Assembly: GCF_018263905.1 (NCBI RefSeq)
Contig: NZ_JAAFZU010000055.1
Location: forward strand, 365,130-429,129
Direction of reading: 5' to 3'
Source: Loktanella sp. SALINAS62
GTDB lineage: Bacteria > Pseudomonadota > Alphaproteobacteria > Rhodobacterales > Rhodobacteraceae
DNA length: 64,000 bases
Shown here: in pieces, positions 58,471 to 64,000 of the stretch
Position numbering within the stretch: the first letter of the stretch is position 1
Layout: each line of letters begins with the position of its first letter
Position numbers and translations under genes: made by a program
Notes under the pieces: model-generated
Databases searched by the model: none
What the model saw: the letters and a program-made list of their open reading frames with translations, nothing else
Told to the model about the DNA's origin: nothing

Positions 58471-61251
58471 ATGACGCCTCGTTTTGCATTTACTCTTTCG
58501 TCCGACGCTATCTGTCTCTTGCACCGCGTGCCAGAAGGCTGGAATCGCGTTGGCAATGTCCCGCTTGACAGCCCCGATCTGGCAGGCGCGCTGGCCGATC
58601 TACGGGCGGATGGTCTGCGGCTGGAACCCGACGGTATCCAGACCAAACTTGTGCTGCCCGACGACCAGATCAAGTTCATGTCACTGGACGGGACCCAGAC
58701 GACTGTGGCTGATGTGCGCGGTGCGCTGGATGGGGCGACGCCCTACAAGATCGACGAACTTGCGATCGACTTTGAACGGTCGGGCGGCCAGACACATATC
58801 GCCGCCGTGGCCCGCGAAACCTTGGCAGAGGCGGAAGCCTTTGCAGTGCAGCACAAATTCAATCCGGTCTGTTTTGTTGCCGTGCCCCAGCCGGGGACGT
58901 TCGTGACCGAGGTATTCTTTGGTCCGACGCAGGCGGCCAAAGGCCTTGACGTGACGCGCGACGCCGAACCGGTGCAGCAGACCGGGGTGGCCGACCTGTC
59001 GGCCCAAGACACAGATCAGCCAACAACCGACGACACCGACGACACCGAAATCGCGGCACAGATCACGTCAGAGGACACTAACGCCGAACTGCCCACGTTC
59101 AACGCCCGGCCACGTGGCCCGCAGACCGCAGGCCCCTTGGCCGCCGGTGCAATGCCCGGCGGGAATGCCCCCGGCGACCTGACACCACCCGCAGCCCCGG
59201 CCACATCGGCCCCGGCCGTCGGATTGTCCGGCGGCAAAGCGCCGGAATCTCCCGTCACGAAAGCACCCTTGTCGGCGACGCGCGCAACCCCGGTCTCCGG
59301 CGCCCCGGACGAGTTGTTGTTCACCCGCCGCAAGGAACCACCGCCGCCAATCGTTGGCAAGGCACGGGCAGCATCGCCAGATGCACGCCGCGCCGATGCT
59401 GGCCCGGTGTTGACGGCGACCCCCGCGATGGCGGCCGTCGCAGCCGATCCGCAAACCACGGTGACACCAAAAACGCAGCCCGTCGCGGCCCCGTCCCCTG
59501 ATCCGCGTCCTGCCCCCCGCGCCAAAGCAACGACCGATGGCTTGAACGGTTTGGGCGCGCGGACATCCGGCAAACCGCGTTTTCTGGGACTGATCCTGAC
59601 CGGCGCTTTGCTGGTTGTGCTTCTGATCCTTGGGCTTTGGGCGTCGACCCTGCCCGATGAAGGCATCGCTTGGCTATGGGGCGGTGATGACACAGTTGTG
59701 GCCGAGGTGTCAGACGATGACGGCCCCGCCGTATCCACGACCGAACAGGCCAGCAACGCTGAACCCGCTGTGCCACCCACCGATCCCGTTGAACAAAATG
59801 CAGCGCCCGTGCCAGCCGTCGACACACCAGACCCGGCGGCGCGGCAGTTGCCGGTCGTGCGTGCGCAAACCACTGGCGTCCTGAGCCCGGCAGAGGCCGA
59901 CCGTATTTATGCCGCGACAGGTGTCTACCAGCGCGCGCCCCGCATTCCCGCGATGCCCCGCGCCAGCATTGACGAAACCCAGCGCCCCGTGTCGATACCG
60001 CTCGCCGGTATCGACAGCGCGACGGCGCCACGCCTACCTGATTTCAGCACGACGGCACCCGATCCAGTGATTGCGGATCAGGTCAATCCACCCGGTCCGG
60101 ACGTTGTGTTTGCCCGCGACGTGCGTGGCCTCATCCTTGCCACCCCGGACGGCACCATTCTGCCCAATGGCGGCATCGTTTTTGCGGGCGCACCGGACCT
60201 GCGCCCGCAACTGCGCCCCGGCACGCCGACTGTCGTTGATGCACCTGCCGCATCCCTGCGCACCGATCCGAACGCCCCCGAAGACGTCCGTTTGATCGTT
60301 GGGCCACCGCCGTTGCAACCCCGACTGCGTCCCGCAGGATTGGCACCCGCCGCAGAAGACGCAGCCGCCACCACACCACAGACGCAGATCGCCATCGACA
60401 CGCCCGCCGGTCCGGCCACTGACACCGATACGCCCGTGGTGGCAGGCGCACCCGACCTGCGCCCATCGTTGCGGCCCGGTGATCTGGCCCCACCGCAGGC
60501 CAGTTTGACTGTCGATACGCCCACCGACACAAATGCCGCATCCGATGCACCCGCCGTTATTCAGGGCGCGCCCGATCAGCGCCCGCCGCTGCGCCCCGCC
60601 AGCTTTGCCACACGCAGCGTGCCGGCAGCACCTGTCGTTGATCCGCGCGTGGCCGATGCCCGCCCCGCCCTGCGCCCGACCGATTTGGCACCCGCAGAAG
60701 AGGAAGCCGCCGCAGAACCGGATGCCGTCGCGCAGGCAGTGGCAGAGGCGGAATTGGTGCCGCAGGCGGACATCAATGCGATTGCAGCTGCGATCGCTTC
60801 TGCCGCGCCGCCATCATCCTTTACCAACAGGACGGCCCGTGCGGTCGGCGTCGCACCACGCCCCGGCCCACGGCCGCGCAATTTTGACCGCGTCGTCGCG
60901 CGCGCCACAGCGGCCCCCACGCAGCGCCAAACTGCCGCCGTTGTCCAGCGGCCTGCCACAACACCGCAGGTCACAGCACCCGCCACCGTGGCCCCCAGCG
61001 GCCCGGTTTCAGGCGGTGTCGCCCGCGCCGCAACACTGGAAAACGCGATCAATCTGCGGAACATCAATCTGGTCGGCGTCTATGGCCGTCCCAATGCGCG
61101 CCGCGCGCTCGTACGGCTGGGTAATGGCCGCTACGTCAAGGTCGAAGTCGGCAGCCGTCTCGATGGTGGCCGCGTGACTGCCATCGGTGATTCCGCACTG
61201 AATTTTGTGAAAGGCGGGCGCACATATGCCCTGCAACTGCCGACAGGCTGA
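58471..61251 (+). CDS. Large single-span membrane protein with Leu-Arg-Pro repeats
   Basis: This 926-residue protein is not in a named family I know. Residues 1-150 are a folded cytoplasmic domain resembling actin-like/GspL-type starts (FAFTLSSDAICLLHRV, KIDELAIDFERSGGQTHIAA). A Pro/Ala/Thr linker and one membrane span (about 371-392, FLGLILTGALLVVLLILGLW) follow. About 430 residues of low-complexity periplasmic sequence come next, with five repeats of the type APDLRPQLRPG, PLQPRLRPAG, APDLRPSLRPGD, APDQRPPLRPAS and DARPALRPTD between 570 and 745. Residues 855-926 (VGVYGRPNARRALVRLGNGR, VEVGSRLDGGRVTAIGDS) resemble the GspC/PilP homology region. The design suggests a trans-envelope connector. 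Confidence 0.68.
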   Translation: MTPRFAFTLSSDAICLLHRVPEGWNRVGNVPLDSPDLAGALADLRADGLRLEPDGIQTKLVLPDDQIKFMSLDGTQTTVADVRGALDGATPYKIDELAIDFERSGGQTHIAAVARETLAEAEAFAVQHKFNPVCFVAVPQPGTFVTEVFFGPTQAAKGLDVTRDAEPVQQTGVADLSAQDTDQPTTDDTDDTEIAAQITSEDTNAELPTFNARPRGPQTAGPLAAGAMPGGNAPGDLTPPAAPATSAPAVGLSGGKAPESPVTKAPLSATRATPVSGAPDELLFTRRKEPPPPIVGKARAASPDARRADAGPVLTATPAMAAVAADPQTTVTPKTQPVAAPSPDPRPAPRAKATTDGLNGLGARTSGKPRFLGLILTGALLVVLLILGLWASTLPDEGIAWLWGGDDTVVAEVSDDDGPAVSTTEQASNAEPAVPPTDPVEQNAAPVPAVDTPDPAARQLPVVRAQTTGVLSPAEADRIYAATGVYQRAPRIPAMPRASIDETQRPVSIPLAGIDSATAPRLPDFSTTAPDPVIADQVNPPGPDVVFARDVRGLILATPDGTILPNGGIVFAGAPDLRPQLRPGTPTVVDAPAASLRTDPNAPEDVRLIVGPPPLQPRLRPAGLAPAAEDAAATTPQTQIAIDTPAGPATDTDTPVVAGAPDLRPSLRPGDLAPPQASLTVDTPTDTNAASDAPAVIQGAPDQRPPLRPASFATRSVPAAPVVDPRVADARPALRPTDLAPAEEEAAAEPDAVAQAVAEAELVPQADINAIAAAIASAAPPSSFTNRTARAVGVAPRPGPRPRNFDRVVARATAAPTQRQTAAVVQRPATTPQVTAPATVAPSGPVSGGVARAATLENAINLRNINLVGVYGRPNARRALVRLGNGRYVKVEVGSRLDGGRVTAIGDSALNFVKGGRTYALQLPTG

Positions 61252-61335
61252 CAGCCCATCATCGATGACGCAGTTGTTGGCCCGAAGGGCATCTTGAAGG
61301 ATTGCCTTACGGGTCGGTGCAGTTAAGACAGTCGC

Positions 61336-63255
61336 ATGGAAACCTTTCTGCTTCAGGCCACGATCTATCTTGGCGCTGCTGTTATCGCAGTGCCGTTTGC
61401 CGCGCGTCTGGGGCTTGGGTCCGTGCTGGGCTATCTTGCCGCCGGGATCGTTATTGGTCCGCTGGCCGGGTTGGTCGGGACCGAAGCGCAAGACATCCAG
61501 CATTTTGCCGAATTCGGCGTCGTGATGATGCTGTTCCTGATCGGGCTGGAACTGGAACCGCGCGCGCTGTGGGACATGCGGGACCGCCTGATCGGTCTGG
61601 GCGGACTGCAAATCACCGTCACAACGCTGCTGATCGCGGGGGCTGGCATCGCGCTTGACTACGATGTCACCACAAGCATCGCCATCGGGATGATTTTCGC
61701 GCTGTCATCGACGGCCATCGTCTTGCAGACCTTGTCGGAAAAAGGGCTGATGCAGACGGGCGGTGGTCGTTCCATCTTTTCCGTACTGCTGACGCAGGAC
61801 ATCGCAGTCATTCCAATGCTGGCGCTTTTGCCGCTGCTGGCCTCGCCCTCTGCCCGTATCGCGATTGCCCCCGACGGGTCGATGCAGCGCGCGGCCGGAT
61901 CGGATGCAGATCATCATAGCCTGTCGTTGGTCGAAGGCCTGCCGGGCTGGGGCGTGACCCTTGTCACGATTGCCGCCGTCGGCGCCGTGATTCTGACCGG
62001 GATATATCTGACCCGCCCTGTCTTTCGTTACATCCACCAAGCCAAGCTGCGCGAGATGTACACCGCCCTCGCACTGCTGATGATCGTGGCAATTGCCGTT
62101 CTGATGGAAACCGTCGGCCTGTCGCCTGCCCTTGGCACATTCCTTGCCGGTGTGGTGCTGGCGAACTCTGAATTCCGGCACGAACTAGAAAGCGACCTCG
62201 CACCGTTCAAGGGGCTGCTGCTGGGGCTGTTTTTCATCACCGTCGGCGCAGGCATCAACTTTGAACTTTTGGTCGCGCAGCCCATGTGGGTCGCAATCTA
62301 CGTGCTGGGCATCATTATCATCAAGGGCGGCGTGCTTTACGCACTGTCATTTCTGTTCCGGATGAACAGCAAGGATCGCTGGCTGTTTACCCTGGGTCTG
62401 GCGCAGGCGGGCGAATTCGGGTTCGTGCTCATCGCGTTTTCGCGCAGCCAGGGTGTGCTGACGTCAAGCCTGTCTGAATTGCTGTTGCTGGTGACTGCCC
62501 TGTCGATGCTGGTCACGCCACTGCTGTTTATCGGTTATCATTTTCTAACCAGCCGCATGACCGACGAAGATGAACACGAACACGACGAGGTCAATGAGAC
62601 CGGGACCGTCATCATCGCCGGGATCGGGCGGTTCGGGCAGATGGCAAACCGGCTGATCCAGTCGGCGGGTTTTTCCACAGTCGTCATCGACAACGATCTG
62701 GCGTCGGTCCAGACGATGCGTAAATTCGGCTATCGCGGTTTTTTCGGTGACCCAACCCGACCTGATCTGCTGGCTGCCGCCGGGATCGACGAAGCGCGCG
62801 TGATGATGGTCTGTCTGGATGACCGCGCCATGGCCTGCCAACTGACGGCCTATGTCCGCAAGGTGCGGCCCGATATCCACATCATCGCCCGCGCTTACGA
62901 TCGTGTCCACAGCTACGAGCTTTATGCAGCGGGTGCCGACGACATCGTCCGCGAGATGTTCGACAGCTCGCTGCGGGCCGGACGCTATGCGCTGGAAAAT
63001 CTGGGACTGACGGAATTCGAAGCGGCAGAGGCCGAAACGATGTTCTATCATTCCGACCGCAGCATGGTGCGCGAACTGGCAGAGTTGTGGAAACCCGGCG
63101 TCGCCATCGCAGATAACGCGGATTACGTGGCCCGTGCCCGCAAGCTGGACAGTAATCTGGAAACCGCGCTGGCAAGCCGGGTGCAGGGCCGTGATGCAGA
63201 TGCGGACACGCTGACACCCCGCCGCCCCGGTGACACGTCACGCGGGAGCCGCTGA
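61336..63255 (+). CDS. CPA2-family K+/H+ antiporter with TrkA-N domain
   Basis: The 639-residue inner-membrane protein exchanges potassium (or sodium) for protons. About twelve membrane spans carry GLGSVLGYLAAGIVIGPLAG, GLELEPRALWDMRDRLIGLG and AQAGEFGFVLIAFS, all Kef/CPA2 marks. A cytosolic Rossmann regulatory domain begins near residue 420 with TVIIAGIGRFGQMANRLIQS and VVIDND. It resembles YbaL/KefB, with no KefF/G partner nearby. A low-complexity tail ends it. The gene starts 84 bases after the large membrane protein in the same direction. Confidence 0.9.
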   Translation: METFLLQATIYLGAAVIAVPFAARLGLGSVLGYLAAGIVIGPLAGLVGTEAQDIQHFAEFGVVMMLFLIGLELEPRALWDMRDRLIGLGGLQITVTTLLIAGAGIALDYDVTTSIAIGMIFALSSTAIVLQTLSEKGLMQTGGGRSIFSVLLTQDIAVIPMLALLPLLASPSARIAIAPDGSMQRAAGSDADHHSLSLVEGLPGWGVTLVTIAAVGAVILTGIYLTRPVFRYIHQAKLREMYTALALLMIVAIAVLMETVGLSPALGTFLAGVVLANSEFRHELESDLAPFKGLLLGLFFITVGAGINFELLVAQPMWVAIYVLGIIIIKGGVLYALSFLFRMNSKDRWLFTLGLAQAGEFGFVLIAFSRSQGVLTSSLSELLLLVTALSMLVTPLLFIGYHFLTSRMTDEDEHEHDEVNETGTVIIAGIGRFGQMANRLIQSAGFSTVVIDNDLASVQTMRKFGYRGFFGDPTRPDLLAAAGIDEARVMMVCLDDRAMACQLTAYVRKVRPDIHIIARAYDRVHSYELYAAGADDIVREMFDSSLRAGRYALENLGLTEFEAAEAETMFYHSDRSMVRELAELWKPGVAIADNADYVARARKLDSNLETALASRVQGRDADADTLTPRRPGDTSRGSR

Positions 63256-63289
63256 CAGCAGCGGTTTTTCTGCGCAGATTGCCCCGTTC

Positions 63290-64000
63290 CTATGCCGTTT
63301 TGCCCGAAACGGCCGCTTCGGCAAACGTCGACATGCCGGAATGGCAGGCCACGGCGGCTTGCACGATAGCGATAGCGACGGCTGCGCCGGACCCTTCGCC
63401 CAGCCGCAGCCCCAGATCCAGCAAGGGCGACATATCCAGGGCGCGCAGCATGCGACCGTGTGCGCCTTCGGACGACAGATGTCCCGCCACCGCATGATCC
63501 AGCGCACCGGGCACCGCACGGTCCAAAACCGCAGCCGACGCCGTGCAGATGAACCCGTCAAGGATGACAGGAATACGCAGCATACGGGCGTGCGCGATGG
63601 CACCCGCCATGGCGGCCAGTTCGCGCCCGCCCAGACAGCGCAACGCCTCTAGCGGATCAGACAGCGCATCAGGGTGCCGTGCCAGCGCTTGGGTAACCAC
63701 CGCGCGTTTGCGCGCCAGACCGGCGTCATCCACCCCAGACCCGCGCCCGACCCAGTCATCCGCATCACCGCCCAGAACAGCGGCGGCCAAGGCGGCGGCG
63801 ACGGTGGTATTGCCGATCCCCATTTCACCCACGACCAACAGATCGCTATCGACGTTGACCGCATGCCAGCCTGCGGCAAGCGCGGCGACAACCTCTGACT
63901 CTGTCATGGCGGGGGCTTTGGTGAAATCTTGCGTCGGCCTGTCCAGATCCAGCGGCACAACCGACATGCGCGCGCCCACACTGCGCGACAGCTGGTTAAT
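63290..64000 (-). CDS. cobT: CobT, nicotinate-nucleotide:DMB phosphoribosyltransferase (partial)
   Basis: This is the C-terminal part of CobT, which makes alpha-ribazole phosphate for the lower ligand of vitamin B12. The frame is open to the window edge and the true start lies beyond 64000. Visible family segments are [75 protein letters not shown] and [16 protein letters not shown], with [17 protein letters not shown] near the end. It converges with the antiporter gene across 34 bases. Confidence 0.93.
   Translation of the reverse strand: MNQLSRSVGARMSVVPLDLDRPTQDFTKAPAMTESEVVAALAAGWHAVNVDSDLLVVGEMGIGNTTVAAALAAAVLGGDADDWVGRGSGVDDAGLARKRAVVTQALARHPDALSDPLEALRCLGGRELAAMAGAIAHARMLRIPVILDGFICTASAAVLDRAVPGALDHAVAGHLSSEGAHGRMLRALDMSPLLDLGLRLGEGSGAAVAIAIVQAAVACHSGMSTFAEAAVSGKTA

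Noticed and set aside
60181..60700. Repeated DNA within the large membrane protein as a CRISPR-like or VNTR array
   Set aside because: The repeats are in frame, imperfect and protein-level (Leu-Arg-Pro units) with no regular spacers.

Overview
The window looks like chromosomal DNA of a Roseobacter-group alphaproteobacterium (Rhodobacterales). The coding sequence is GC-rich and densely packed, with many ATGA-type 4-base overlaps. The gene strings murA / DUF2948 / hisD / UPF0262 / low-Mr phosphatase and infA / maf / RNase G / yacG / tRNA-Phe are typical of that group from general knowledge; no search was run. About 60 protein genes, five tRNA genes (Tyr, Gly, Glu, Phe, Thr), one broken integrase and several strong hairpins can be supported.

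Layout. 1-5.5 kb: rlmB, tRNA-Tyr, a hydrolase-like protein, a two-component pair and a DegP-type protease closed by a clear terminator. 5.5-15.2 kb: a one-direction cluster (gabT-like aminotransferase, nitrilase-family amidase, long Orn/Lys/Arg decarboxylase, ATP-grasp protein, C45 Ntn-hydrolase, PcaB-like lyase) with a divergent PuuR-like XRE-cupin regulator; this looks like amine or polyamine metabolism built from non-standard parts. 15-26 kb: lipoprotein, acyl-CoA synthetase, ABC exporter, tRNA-Gly, SRAP protein, 5'-nucleotidase, DUF952-pyrD, glutamate dehydrogenase. 26-29 kb: a three-gene TadG/TadE operon. 29-34.6 kb: TetR regulator, hom, glpX, recJ, tRNA-Glu.

34.8-42.4 kb: a COQ8-type UbiB kinase, then a compact phosphorelay set (CHASE-PAS hybrid kinase, PAS kinase, stand-alone receiver, Hpt protein, receiver fused to a degenerate GGDEF-like domain). 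42.6-52.3 kb: MFS transporter, tRNA-Phe and the housekeeping murA-to-yacG string. A lineage-specific acidic repeat protein with a PRC-barrel end sits in the middle of that string on the opposite strand.

52.4-54.3 kb: tRNA-Thr with a frameshifted integrase start just behind it. The integrase frame runs directly into a gene for an exported protein of unknown function, followed by 430 bases without a recognisable gene; this is the clearest scar of horizontal transfer. 54.3-64 kb: glycosyltransferase-like protein, VOC protein, DUF421 protein, metY, SIMPL protein, a 926-residue membrane protein with Leu-Arg-Pro repeats and a GspC/PilP-like end, a CPA2 K+/H+ antiporter and the end of cobT, which runs off the window. 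No CRISPR array, intact insertion sequence, rRNA or replication origin was seen.
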